From assembly GCF_949987515.2 (NCBI RefSeq), contig NC_082687.1:120633838-120697837 (forward strand): 64,000 nt of DNA. Reading direction: 5' to 3'. The stretch is from Delphinus delphis (Eukaryota; Chordata; Mammalia; Artiodactyla; Delphinidae). Shown piece by piece: positions 25,452-36,380 of the stretch. Within the stretch, counting starts at the first letter, position 1. Each line of letters begins with the position of its first letter. A program made the position numbers and the translations under genes. The notes under the pieces were generated by a model that was not told the origin of the DNA, ran no database searches, and worked only from the letters and a program-made list of their open reading frames with translations.

Positions 25452-25506
25452 CAATATCTTCTCCAGGCTCTGACAGGCCTCCTGGAAACTTCCACATATT
25501 TTTCAA
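25452..25506 (-). CDS. NUDT6: NUDT6 exon 4 (first half of Nudix box)
   Basis: A 55 bp exon encoding [18 protein letters not shown] plus one base of the following Gly. MWKFPGG and the start of the Nudix signature (G then five residues then E) are here. The acceptor is atactgcag; the donor is GTGTGT at 25451-25446. The exon lies entirely within the FGF2 3' UTR on the opposite strand, about 550 bp before the distal FGF2 poly(A) signal. Only FGF2 transcripts using the most distal poly(A) signals include its complement. Confidence 0.95.
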
Positions 25507-26041
25507 CTGCAGTATAAAATCAGAAAATAAAGTTAACATACCTTTTATTCACTAACATACACAAACACACACAGATGCCACAAAATTTACTCATAATTGG
25601 TCAAGGTGGTTGAGAATTTATTTTTTGGTAATTACACGCAAATTTTTTTCAGCTTCCTTCCTCACGCCTCCCTTCTTTTTAGGGATAACTGGTGACTTGT
25701 GAAACCTTTTCCCACCTTTTTCTTCAGGAACTAGAAGTGGTTTTGTTTGGTTAATGTGATAAATTCTGTATGAGTGAAACAGTGGGGGGGAAACATCTAC
25801 TGAATTTGTGTAGTTAAAAAAATTTTGCTGCTAGTTTACTAAAAAATAGAGGAATCTTACTGATGCTGCTATAAATAAGTAGAAAATACAGTATAAATTT
25901 AATCACTAAAGTATGCTACTTTTAATTTTCACATTTACTTTCTGTATTGTGTCTAATCAGATATGTTCATCTTAAGATTTCTCTTATTCTCTGTGTTAAT
26001 GATTTTATGTACAAATGTAACTGCTTTTCATGGGAAGTGTG

Positions 26042-26047
26042 AATAAA
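26042..26047 (+). terminator. FGF2: Distal FGF2 poly(A) signal (AATAAA)
   Basis: AATAAA followed after about 25 bases by a GTTTGTGGCTTTTTGT stretch, a typical downstream GU/U-rich element. The distance from the stop codon agrees with the long FGF2 transcript of other mammals. Other AATAAA copies upstream could serve shorter isoforms. Confidence 0.7.
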
Positions 26048-26070
26048 ATTGATTAGTTTAAGTTTGTGGC

Positions 26071-27190
26071 TTTTTGTATAACATTTCTTTTTTTGATGGG
26101 GAGGGGCAGGTGGGATGATCTGACTAGGAATGGGGATAAATGTGGAAAATTTATTTTAAATAATTCTGAAGTGACATGGGACAATATTCTTATGGCTGAC
26201 ACGATTATTTTTTCCTGTTAGGATTCTGTTGTATCAATCCATCACCATGATAAAAGCTGAAGAATGAGAAATTATGACATGCTCATAAAGGTACTGCAGC
26301 TTGGAGCCAGTATACCTTATACTCTTCATTCATAAAACAAGTTTATGGACCTTTACTGGTGTGCTTTGTGACCCACTCATTTCCTGCGCAAGAGCTTCTT
26401 AAAGAATGTGTCATTTCCCAACTATGCTAGGTTGGAGCCCAGTGGCATGGTTCCCAGAGTTTCCACAGACTTGATTATGTGGGTACAGAATTGAGGCTTA
26501 CCACCCTTCTGTGTCTGGCTCAGACTTGAGATTAATTTATAAAGCATATTATGTTTTACTTTTTAAATGTAGAAATATATCTCTAAGAATATCTCAACAT
26601 TAAATGTACTGTCTTTGGGGTTCCATTTTGAAATTGTTCCAGAAGCAATGTTTCCACAAAAACTATGCAGTCTTTTGTCTGCTAGTATATTAAACTTCAC
26701 CACCATAAATTGTTTCTAACAAAAGATGTTATATAATAGGGCAAATCCTCCAAAACAAAATCAACTTTTAAAAATCTTTACCTAGACCTGATTATAAATA
26801 ATTGGAAACTGTTGATTAAATTTGGAGATATGAACTTATTAGAAGGGGAAAATGCTAGCTGTAAGGATTGAAAACAGCTCACACACATTTGATTTTGATT
26901 ATTTAATAAACCTTAGGTATGGAAAGATTATTTTTATGCTGGTGATTAGTTTGCGATATTTTCTGGCATCAATTAGGTTTAAAGAGCTTATTTTAAAACA
27001 GCTTCCTCCTCCCCAAAAGCTTGAGCTTACAGTTAGTTCTAAGTGGTAGGTTGAGAGGCCTAAGTTTGAAAAACCTGGTTAATACTGTAGATATGATAGA
27101 TCAGTGGAGGCACAAATAGGTCTTCTCACTTTTTTTTTTTAACGTTAAAGAATACTCCCACTAGCTGGGTTTAGCAATATAATAAGTAAT
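26071..27190. other. NUDT6 intron 3, near-unique segment past FGF2
   Basis: First 1.1 kb beyond the FGF2 3' end. AT-rich, no named repeat, no supported exon. Confidence 0.5.
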
Positions 27191-27194
27191 AATA

Positions 27195-27640
27195 AATATT
27201 ACTAGGTAATGTATATTGAATGTCCACTATGTTCCAGATACTATGCTAAATGCTTTAATAATTATACACATTTAAACTTTATAGTAACCCCACAAGAAAC
27301 TATTACTGTTCCCATTTTTATTTTTTTCCATTTCTTTTTTTATTGAAGTATAGTTGATTTACAATATTGTGTTACAGCAAAGTGTACAATTGTACAGCAA
27401 AGTGTACAAGTGTACAGCAAAGTGATTCAGTTATACATATAAGTTTTTCAGATTATTCTCCATTACAGGTCATTATAAGATATCGAATACAGTTCCCTGT
27501 GCTATATAGTGAATCCTTACTGCTTATTGTTCCCATTTTAGAAGTGATGAAACTGAGGACAAATAGGTTAAATAATTTACCTGGAGTGACACAGTGTGTA
27601 GCAAAACTCACAGTTAAAATCCAGGCAATCTGATTCTAAT
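27195..27640 (-). mobile_element. MIR fossil interrupted by an L1 end
   Basis: Reverse MIR: ctatgctaaatgctttaata, tttatagtaaccccacaaga, ttactgttcccatttt, then after the insertion gaagtgatgaaactgaggac and aataatttacctggagtgac. The L1 piece at 27319-27527 splits it. Confidence 0.75.
27319..27527 (-). mobile_element. Short L1 3' end inside the MIR, with internal triplication
   Basis: Reverse L1 3' UTR (ttgaagtatagttgatttac to gctatatagtgaatcc). Flanked by TGTTCCCATTTT at 27307-27318 and 27528-27539, a perfect 12 bp duplication of MIR sequence. ACAGCAAAGTG occurs three times in a row (27374-27425), where related copies have it once. Confidence 0.88.
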
Positions 27641-27903
27641 CATCTTTTAAGAAATTTAAAAAGTTGGTTTGCTATTTTCATACTAATTCTTTACCACTAT
27701 TTGCTGCTTTTTCATGTATCTTTTGCTCTTCAGATCTCATTGGAACATTCTACATAAACCCAACCAGAATCTGTATCTTAGTCTTATGTTCCTCCAGGGT
27801 TTGTGAATTTGAACTAAAACCTAGTTTGGTATCAAACGTCTTTGTATCTACCTCTCGCCTGTGAGTTCCCTATCAAGAATCGTTTGATTGGCATGAGATT
27901 TAT

Positions 27904-28000
27904 TACTCTGCTAGTGATTTACTACTACTCTGCTAGTGATTTACTGTTACTCCACTAGTGATTTGCTATTACTCTACTAGTAATTTACTGTTACTCTAAC
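27904..28000. repeat. 22 bp minisatellite, about 4.4 units
   Basis: Head-to-tail units of TACTCTGCTAGTGATTTACT plus two bases at 27904, 27926, 27948 and 27970, with a partial fifth at 27992. Units differ by one to four bases. Confidence 0.9.
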
Positions 28001-28388
28001 ACTTCCAGTATATTGTTTCATAGGGGAAAAATTACTGAGGAAGGGGTAAGGTTGGGTTTTGAATATGAACAGTAACCCATAGTTTCTGTTTTCATCTTTG
28101 TTCTCCCTTCCAATAAAAGACAAAACATCTCTATGCTTCAAGTGTAAAATTCCAAGATCCTTTTCTCCCTAATCTTAAAAAAGGTACTTTCCACTCTCTT
28201 CTAAAAGAAATACTCTACTCAGACATTCTCTTGCCTCTTTGCTTGTTGGGTCCTACCCAACATTCACATATATGACCCCTCCCTGCTTTGAGTGAGTCAG
28301 GTCATCTAGTTCCTGAAGCATATCTGATCTGATTTTTACATACTACGAAAGGCAGTTATCCTTTTAAGTTATAAAAATGTGTGATTTT

Positions 28389-28586
28389 TTTTTGCGGTAC
28401 GCGGGCCTCTCACTGTTGTGGCCTCTCCCGTTGCGGAGCACAGGCTCCAGACGCACAGGCTCAGCGGCCATGGCTTACGGGCCCAGCCGCTCCGCGGCAT
28501 GTGGGATCTTCCCGGACCAGGGCACGAACCCGTGTCCCCTGCATCGGCAGGCAGACTCTCAACCACTGCGCCACCAGGGAAGCCCC
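28389..28586 (-). mobile_element. CHR-2-type SINE, young
   Basis: Reverse orientation; GCGGTACGCGGGCCTCTCAC to CCACCAGGGAAGCCCC. Flanked by a perfect 15 bp duplication AAAATGTGTGATTTT (28374-28388, 28587-28601). CpG sites are largely retained. Confidence 0.93.
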
Positions 28587-28601
28587 AAAATGTGTGATTT
28601 T

Positions 28602-29435
28602 AAAGCATAGTCAGAGTAATTCCAGCATATTGTAGAATGGTGAATGTGATGATAAATTTTTCCTATACGTTTGCCAATTATAAATCTGATGTTTGTGTGT
28701 GGGTGTGTGCGTGCACGTGTGTTTGTAGGTGTGAGTGTAAAACAGAAGTGTGTAAATGATGTACAGTGGTCCCATCAATCACTGGAACCTCCTTCCTTCC
28801 TCGGTGTTAGGAACTGCTAGCCCCAATAGTAAGCATTTTGGATATCAACAAAGGGTATTATTTTTTTAATGCATTCTTCATACTTAACAGAGTGTAAGAT
28901 ATTTTCTGTTAAGGCAATTTCAAGTTTAATACCACTGTTTCTTACAAAACCTATCCTGAAGATAAACTCAAGTTTATTTTAGCGTTTCTAGAATGGGTAA
29001 ATAGGAATGACTCATTTTCTGATCCTTTTTCTCACTATTTTTCCAACCCCACAGACATCTTCTGTTTTCCTAAGCAGATGATTCGCTTCAGGATCTTCCC
29101 TGGGTGTGGCTGCTGAAATCCTAACTAGGAATTTGTGTAAACAGAACCCCCCAAAGACTATTAATTTCTTTCAAATAGAAATTGTCTAATCTCAAGAACC
29201 TAGAACAAGGGTACAGACTTGCTAGCCTCTTCCTTTTGGTTCTTATATTATTTGACTTTATCATTCTTCCCTGACTCAAACTTGGTCAGATGCCTGATCT
29301 CATTATCTTTTCTTTTCACTGTTCTGGTCTTTAATGCTACTACTCTCACTCTTCAGAATTCAGAGCCACTGTGTTTAGATAAATCTAATTAACTACAATA
29401 TTATCACTGTTATGCAACAGATGCTACCAGAGATG
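28602..29435. other. NUDT6 intron 3 segment with a short GT-rich tract
   Basis: A degenerate GT repeat at about 28693-28737. Otherwise no exon or named repeat. Confidence 0.5.
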
Positions 29436-29439
29436 TCTT

Positions 29440-29760
29440 AAGTTTGTTCATTCATTCAATAAAAATTTACTGAGTGCTAGGTTTAGGCCATACAGAAAAT
29501 TAATGCACAATATAGCAAGGCTAGTCATTCTCTTTCTCCTTATACTACTGTATTTTTCTTAATAACATTCACCATCACTTTATATATTATTTATTCATTC
29601 ACTTATTATTTGTATCTTACCTATTTGAATATAAGCTCCAGATGGAGAAACTTTGTTTTGTTCACTAATGTTTACTTAGAGCTTAAAACAGAGCCTACAA
29701 CATAGTTATGTACAGGAACTCAGTAATGTTTGGCAAATGAATGAATAGGTCCCTACCATT
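29440..29760. mobile_element. L2 fossils in opposite orientations
   Basis: A reversed L2 end (ttcattcattcaataaaaat, ttactgagtgctaggtttag) at 29447-29500 precedes a forward L2 3' end (gaatataagctccagatgga, tttgttcactaatgtttact, acagagcctacaacatagt) at about 29525-29750. Confidence 0.6.
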
Positions 29761-30374
29761 AACTCAGCTCTTTAGCACCTGGTTTACAAGGTCAAGCCAC
29801 TGTTAGGTCTTTTGTTCCTCAAAATCATGGGGCAGGGACAAAGGAAGGGACTATATGGGTAGGAAAGGAGAAAGGACATGTTTTAAGTATTTCAGCTTTG
29901 AGTCTGAGTGTGCATTTGCTCATGCAAAGAAAGGAGAAAAAATGGCTCAGATGTCTGAAAATAACGCTAATTAGTTATTTACAGCTAATAGCTATCATTT
30001 ATGCTTAAATTCCACCTAACACCAAAATAATTACAGAAATTAAATATGATTTAGTCTCACTTTATACTTTTTATTACATTGAGCTATACATTAATACTCA
30101 GTTTTTATATTTTATTGCTGTTAGATAGATCTCTGTTCATAACTTAAATCAAAACCCTAAGTAAGAGTATCACTTCTATTTAATTCACAAAGAAACCAAA
30201 GTCTTATATAATTTGAATTTGTTTCTAGCTTCTGCCAATCCCAACTGCCTAGAAGCACAGTGGGGATCATGATTAGGTTCTGAGCAGCAGTACTTTCTCA
30301 CTCTTAAAGAACCAATCACTGGCAAGACTGAAAATCAGCAAATGAAGAATCTGGATGCCCAGTGTTCTAGTTTG
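29761..30374. other. NUDT6 intron 3 segment, unrecognised
   Basis: No supported feature. Confidence 0.45.
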
Positions 30375-30530
30375 GAGGTTCTCAAACTTGACCGTGCACC
30401 TACAACACCTGGAGGCCTTGTTAACACACAAACTGTTGAGCGGCATCCCCAGAGTTTGATTCATCAGGCCTGGGGGTGGGGCAGGGGTGTGAGAATGTGT
30501 GGTTTCTAAGAAGTTGACACTATGATTGTC
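30375..30530 (+). mobile_element. MER5-like hAT DNA transposon fossil
   Basis: gaggttctcaaacttgaccg, acacctggaggccttgttaa, catccccagagtttgattca and gcctgggggtggggcagggg follow the MER5A order. The 3' end is truncated. Confidence 0.75.
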
Positions 30531-31555
30531 CCTCAGCTTCAAATTCAGCCTCTGTGCTCTGCCTAGTGATGCTGGAGCTGGGACTCTGCTAAGCAGTTTC
30601 GGTCTTGCCAACTGACTCCGTTAGGCTCCACCAACAGACTGCGAGGCTGGAGGAGGAAGAAGGGAGCAGCTCCTCCTGTCTGCTTCCTGTGGGCTTCCCA
30701 TGTGCTTGTGGTTCATGTATTGCATCGGCATGCTGCTTCATTCTGGCAGCAGCAGTTCCTTCCCATAGCAACAGCCAAATCCACTTTGCAGTTTCCTAGC
30801 ATTTCCAACATGAGCTTCATTGTGTCCCCTCCCCAGAGACACCGGCCAGCTGATGCTGGGTCCCAGGCCCTCTGAGTTCAGAGACATCAGCAGCTGAACA
30901 GCATTTCTTATTAGAGATTTGATTAGCTATGTGCAGTCCCAAATGAAGGGATGCACAACCTACCAGAATGGTATAAAGATTACCTTAAACTGAAGACATA
31001 TGAGATACAGCAAGATGCAGAAAGAAGCCTTTTCTGAGATTCCCTTTATCTGATTAAAGGTAAAGCTTTCTGAGGACAAAGCTGCCATAAATCCTTTCTG
31101 GGGAGCTTCCAGCCAGGAAGGAAACTAACCTTCAGCACCTGGTGAGAAACTGCATACACAAACTTTATTAGAAGCTGCCATAACTTCTAAAATTACTCTT
31201 TATATCCTTCACTTAATCATGTCCCTTTTCTCCATAATAATTTTTCTTCACACAGTTTTGTTCTAAGCTCTTTTTTTTTTCTTTAGGCCAAATATGTACT
31301 GTTTAAGTATCATCGTTGGCAACTGAACTGAATGGAACTGTCAACCTAAACAATAGACAGTGGCATCTGTACTATGTATTAAAAAAAGCGAAAAACTACC
31401 TCCCTAAAAAACAAACCCCATTCAAGTGAAGTCTTTTGTATCCTATGCAAAGTATGGTAGGCATTGCCATAAAACTACTGACTCCCTCAAAAAAAATCCA
31501 AGTTTTAATTCCATTTATGTTTTCATCTGCTTTAGTTTAGTGAAAAGATTCCTCT
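30531..31555. other. NUDT6 intron 3 segment, unrecognised
   Basis: A locally GC-richer patch at 30600-30900, with no exon or repeat I can support. Confidence 0.45.
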
Positions 31556-31559
31556 CTAG

Positions 31560-31690
31560 GCTTAAATTCTGACTCTGCCAATTACCAGTTGTGTAATGTT
31601 GAAAAAGTTACTGCAACCTCTCTGAAGTTTTTTTGAAAAATGGAGATAATAACGCATACCATTATTAAATAAGAAAATTTTTGCAGAAGT
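31560..31690 (+). mobile_element. MIR fossil
   Basis: Forward MIR: aaattctgactctgccaatt, accagttgtgtaatgttgaa, aaaaatggagataataacgc. Confidence 0.7.
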
Positions 31691-32995
31691 ATTTTGTCAT
31701 CACAATTATCATTATTTATCTGATTTTATTTCTATTAAATAGCAAAACGATGGAATTAAAATAATTTTGTTTAGCCTGAAAACCTCATCAGTTAGGATCA
31801 CGAATGTGTACTATAATAGAAGAACAAGTGACCTGGAGAATGGTAGAGTGTTAGCAAATGTTTGGTTATGAATTTTTAGTAGGCTAGAAGCCATAGCAGA
31901 GCTGGTGCTACACTTTACTTGGGTTTTTAATCCTCTTGAGATATGGCTGTTGGTTCCAAGAGACATCAAATAAACCATTTAGGAACCTATCTAGGGTTAA
32001 TTACTCAAAAGTCCCCCCAGCTTAAGGGTATGACCTTCAATTGACCCTAAAGGCAACTGACCCCCAAAGGAAACTTGAGGTGGAGGATTGAAAACTCTCC
32101 ACTCACATCTTTATAAGCCCATGTTACAGGATGAAGAATGGCTAAAACAATGCCACTGTGGATAGGTCTCTTGGAGTTTTTGTTTAGTCATTAAGTCTTG
32201 GGTCTCCCTTTGTTTCCTGACTACCTTGGAAAATACTAACAAACATTCCAGAAAACACTAGCAATTATTTCTTTGAAACTAAGATAAGCAAAACTAGAGA
32301 GGCACTGAATGCAGTCATGATTAACTGAGAATCATAAAAGTTTTTAGTCATTTACAGTGGAGTTTAGGCAAATTCAGTATACATAGTTTTGACTATTGCC
32401 CTGTTTTAAAAATAAAGCTCAATTCAATTCTTTCCTTTTCAATTGCTGCAATACAGATTGCTCTGGAAGTTTGATTTCTGCAAACTAAAGCTGTTAAATC
32501 ATTTGTCTTGGAAGGTTTTATAAGGGGAAAAAAAAAACCATCCCCAAAACATCACGCTGTCTAGGTTTGGAGTAAGACAGGTTAGCCATAACTGCCAGGG
32601 AAGCTCCTTCTTTTCTTTTTTTCAGACTGCAAGCCAATTTTTAATATTATTAGTTAGACCTAGGTTTGTTCTCTGTGAATTTCCATGTTTTAATAAATGA
32701 GTAATTACATAAATAGACTCTTAGTTGGTTGATCCATCAGCCCTGAAAAACTGCTCAGAATGGAGCAATCATATTACTCTGGCTGTCTTTCAGTCTCTGT
32801 CAAAGTCCTTAATGAAATTTTATTTGATAAAGTCACTTACGACACAGTGTGCTATTTTAAAATCTTAAAAGTTTACTCTTTTCTTTCCAAAATACCAAAG
32901 TGGTTTAAACCAGGTTATATCTGGTATCTTATCTTACATGTGCATAAGTGTATAGGGAGAATTATAGTATTGGGATATTTCATTTGTGATCATCG
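31691..32995. other. NUDT6 intron 3 segment, unrecognised
   Basis: AT-rich, no supported feature. Confidence 0.45.
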
Positions 32996-32999
32996 AATC

Positions 33000-33125
33000 T
33001 AACTCCTTAATTTCATAAATGGGGCAACTTAGGTTCCCAGAGCCTCATAGATTTGCCCAGAGTTGTATAGCTAGCTAATGGCAGGGCCAAATCTTAGAAC
33101 CCAGGTCTCCTGATCCAATTTTGTT
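33000..33125 (-). mobile_element. MIR-like fossil
   Basis: tttcataaatggggcaactt, cccagagttgtatagctagc, taatggcagggccaaatctt and aacccaggtctcctgatcca follow the reversed MIR order. Confidence 0.65.
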
Positions 33126-34110
33126 TGTACAACTTCTTATGTCACCTAAGCGTAGAAAAAATTAAATTTTGGTGATACTGTTGCTTCTTTAAATGCAAGG
33201 AAAAGACAGTTAAAGGGATACACTTAAAAGATAGTAAAACTTTTATAATATCTCTTTAGAAGTAACTTTTATATATGAAGGTATAGATTATTTTTCAAAC
33301 TTAGCAAAGGAAATTAACCAATTTATGTTACTTGTATACTTGTATACCATATATATATGGTATCTGCCAATAATATTTGGGCATATCATCTCTCTGCCAT
33401 ACTGCAGAGTTATAATATCCACTTTCAGTCTAACCCAATTTAATTGAACAAAATCCTAAGTAAGTTTTCTCAGACCTTGGGTACTAAATATTATATATTA
33501 ATACAACCTCCTTTGGCCTAAGGGTAGTTAAGACCTGAATGATAAAATAGTAAAATAATGACTACGGGAACTGTGCTTTTGTAGGTTAGAGTAGGGTAAG
33601 TTAAGGACCATCTGGTGTCCCTCATAATTTCAAGGCATGTAGGGAAATAGCTGTATGTCTTTGAAATCCTTACTTGATGCTTGGAATTGAATGTGGAGAG
33701 AATCAGGGCTTATCACTCTCACATGAAGTGAGTTTATTTAGGTTTTGGCTAATTTTTTTTAAGATTACAGACTCTAAAATTAGATTGGTTTTACTACTAC
33801 GTTATCTGCATAATTTTGGGTAAATAGCCCCTCTGCGTGCCTTTCACCCTATCTCCAATTTCTAGATCTAGCAATTTACCCTATGGTAAAAGGGTAAATA
33901 ACATAGTATAGTGATAAACAAACAGAGTATAGCTGTCCATATATCATCTTCGTCACTGTCGCCTTAATCAAAATCTTTCAGTAAACAAAATCTGAATTGT
34001 TTCTATGTCAAATCTAAACTCCTCTTCCTGGCTCAGGCCCCCTCATAACTAGGCCCTATTTTTACCATTCAGTCTTGCTTCCTACTTACTCTCCACTCAT
34101 TACCATCAAA
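33126..34110. other. NUDT6 intron 3 segment, unrecognised
   Basis: AT-rich sequence with a small TATATA patch near 33350. No supported exon or repeat. Confidence 0.45.
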
Positions 34111-34111
34111 T

Positions 34112-34166
<55 letters not shown>
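34111..34166. repeat. (TA)n microsatellite
   Basis: A TACA-rich start passing into about 20 perfect TA units. Confidence 0.9.
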
Positions 34167-34169
<3 letters not shown>

Positions 34170-36080
34170 TCCAATTCAAATATAAAACTTACTGAAGGCT
34201 AGGCACAATACTACTTTAGGTACCCAATAAAAATCTGTTGAAGATAAAGCTTAGTTTGAGTCAGAGATCCTGCCTTAACTAAAACTTTAACGTTACTTAA
34301 TACCATGAGAGTGCTTTCAGATAGCATTTCTGAGAAATGATTGATACTGCTTTCAGCTATAATTATGAATATTAGTTTAAAATTTAAAAACATATATGAG
34401 GAGAAAAATGTATGACTCTATCCACCAATATCTACTGAAGTCTCAGAAAGTATCAAAGTAATTACTCTCGTCACTTATACTCCTGAGCATGAAAGCATCT
34501 GACCTCTAAGCATGGTACTTCTCTTAAAAACTTCTGTTACTTCTAGTTGCCTATAGTTCTTATTTGGGTGTATGAGGCTCTTTAATTCCGTTCCCAATCT
34601 AGCTCTCAAACCAAATATTTTACCATTCCCATCTGTAAAGGAGAGACGGTCCATACAGGCAGACGCTTGGCCCGGGGAGCCCCATTGCCTGCTGGGAAAT
34701 CTGCTGAGTCAGATAGAGGGGCTGGAGAAGCCTAGACTCTGCTCGTGAGGAGTGTGTGCGTGCTGGCTTGCTAACAATCAGGGCAAAAAGAGACCAGCAC
34801 TGGCGGGTGCCGCCTTGCCACACTTCCCAATCCGAAGGGGTGAACGCCTGGGTCCCGCTTACTCCACACCTCAGCCTGGTGTGAGATAAGGGCAGAGATG
34901 CAATCTAGTTGCGCATACAGACTGGGCCGCCTGAGGTGGATCAGGGCCAAACTGCAGAGACCACTGTCAGTGCACACATGCGGGTGGTGGATCAAACTGA
35001 GCAGACACTGTCAGTGCTGCATCGGGCGGTGCCACAATTACGTGCAGTGGCTAACTGCCAAATCTCCAAGTCCCTGGGAGAGGACTCGATATAGCTGCAC
35101 AGAGACGACCTGAAGGGTCTGAGGTGTGGTCTGGGGAGAACCTCGGAGCCTGTGGTAGGTGTGGACAGCAGGGGCGGGTCGGCTGCAGCAGACTTGGTCA
35201 GCGCATGCACAGGTGGTGCCATAAAAAAGAGTGGCTGGATGCTGCGTCTTGAGCAGACAGGCCCTGGGCAGGAGTACGCAGTGGTACGTTTCCTGTGGGA
35301 GTGCTCTGGCTCCAGCTCCACCCACTTCGCACTGCAGGGTGGAGCTGGATGTGGGGCTGGCAGGTCCTGGTAGAGGTCTACCACAGAGGCTGCCCAGGTC
35401 CCAGGTGCAGCACAGCAACCTCAATTCCTGCAGTCACAGCCTCCAGCCCCAGCCTACTCCGCACCACAGCCTAGCACTAGGTCTGGGATGAACACAACAG
35501 AGAAAGGGACGAGACCATGGGCTGCTTCTGGGCGAAACCGTGGGAAACTACAGGTGCATAGGTTCACTGTGACTACACAGGCCTTATATGCTTCTGCAGT
35601 CACCTCCTTTGGGGCAGAGCACACACTCGAGGGCAACTGAACCTAACTGCACCCAACCATTAGGGCTTCTTCAACAACTGGGGAGCAGACACTGCCCCCA
35701 ACAGGGTGGTGAGGAAGCCCTGCCCCTCATCTAGCACAGGTTCTGCACACCACACCACCTATTACAACCCCTATCAATGGGATAACAGCCAGCACACTCT
35801 GAAGAAAGAAGTGGCTGGCATCTATACCAAAACAAGCCCTTGCACCAAAAATAACACTCACACAGTCTACACAGGGAAACACCCCTTCAAGATCAAAGTA
35901 GATAATGGTTTCTCCTAAATTCACGGAGACAGAGAAAGTTAAAAAACAGAGAAACTACTCCAAATAAAAAGAACAAGAGAAATCTCCTGAAAGAACAAAT
36001 AATGAAACAGACCTCACCAGTCTATTAGACCCTGAGTCCAAAAATGAGGTAATAAAAATGCTGATTTAAGAAAGATTATT

Positions 36081-36380
36081 GGGACTTCCCTGATGGCACA
36101 GTGGTTAAGAATCCGCCTGCTAATGCAAGGGAAACGGGGGTTTGATCCCTGGTCTGGGAAGATCCCACATGCTGTGGAGCAACTAAGCCCATGTGCCACA
36201 ACTACTGAGCCTGCGTGATACAACTGCTGAAGCCCATGTGCCTAGAGCCCATGCTCTGCAAAAGAGAAGCCACCACAATGAGAAGCCCACATGCTGCAAC
36301 GAAGAGTAGGCCCCGCTCACCACAAATAAAGCCCACACGCAGCAACAAAGACCCAACACAGCCAAAAATAAAGTTAAAAA
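36081..36380 (+). mobile_element. CHR-1-type SINE in the older L1
   Basis: Forward copy: GGGACTTCCCTGATGGCACA to ccaaaaataaagtt plus A-run. Flanked by AAAGATTATT at 36071-36080 and 36381-36390. Divergent with CpG loss, so older than the CHR-2 copies. Confidence 0.88.

Larger units (their letters stand above)
1..26070 (+). other. FGF2: FGF2 gene, 3' part (intron 1 end to poly(A) region)
   Basis: This is the extent of the FGF2 transcription unit visible here. Exon 1, with the start codons and the first part of the protein, lies upstream of the window. Seen: exon 2 and exon 3 with proper splice sites and frame, then a long 3' region ending at a poly(A) signal near 26042. FGF2 is a heparin-binding growth factor that acts on FGF receptors; it leaves cells without a classical signal peptide, and longer forms go to the nucleus. 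The right boundary is inferred from AATAAA at 26042-26047 followed by T/GT-rich sequence. NUDT6 overlaps this gene on the opposite strand from 20907 onward. Confidence 0.93.
20435..26070 (+). other. FGF2: FGF2 long 3' UTR
   Basis: About 5.6 kb follow the FGF2 stop, close to the very long 3' UTR known for mammalian FGF2. The segment is AT-rich and nearly free of recognisable retroposons, unlike flanking DNA, which fits constraint. AATAAA hexamers occur at 21420, 23337, 24415, 24952, 25526 and 26042, so several alternative 3' ends are possible. It contains, on the opposite strand, NUDT6 exons 5 and 4 and all of NUDT6 intron 4. Four TGCTGCT heptamers (24004, 25286, 25826, 25864) match the miR-15/16 family seed. 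The exact cleavage sites are inferred. Confidence 0.85.

Noticed and set aside
27904..28000. CRISPR-like array
   Set aside because: Units abut without spacers and the genome is mammalian; it is a minisatellite.
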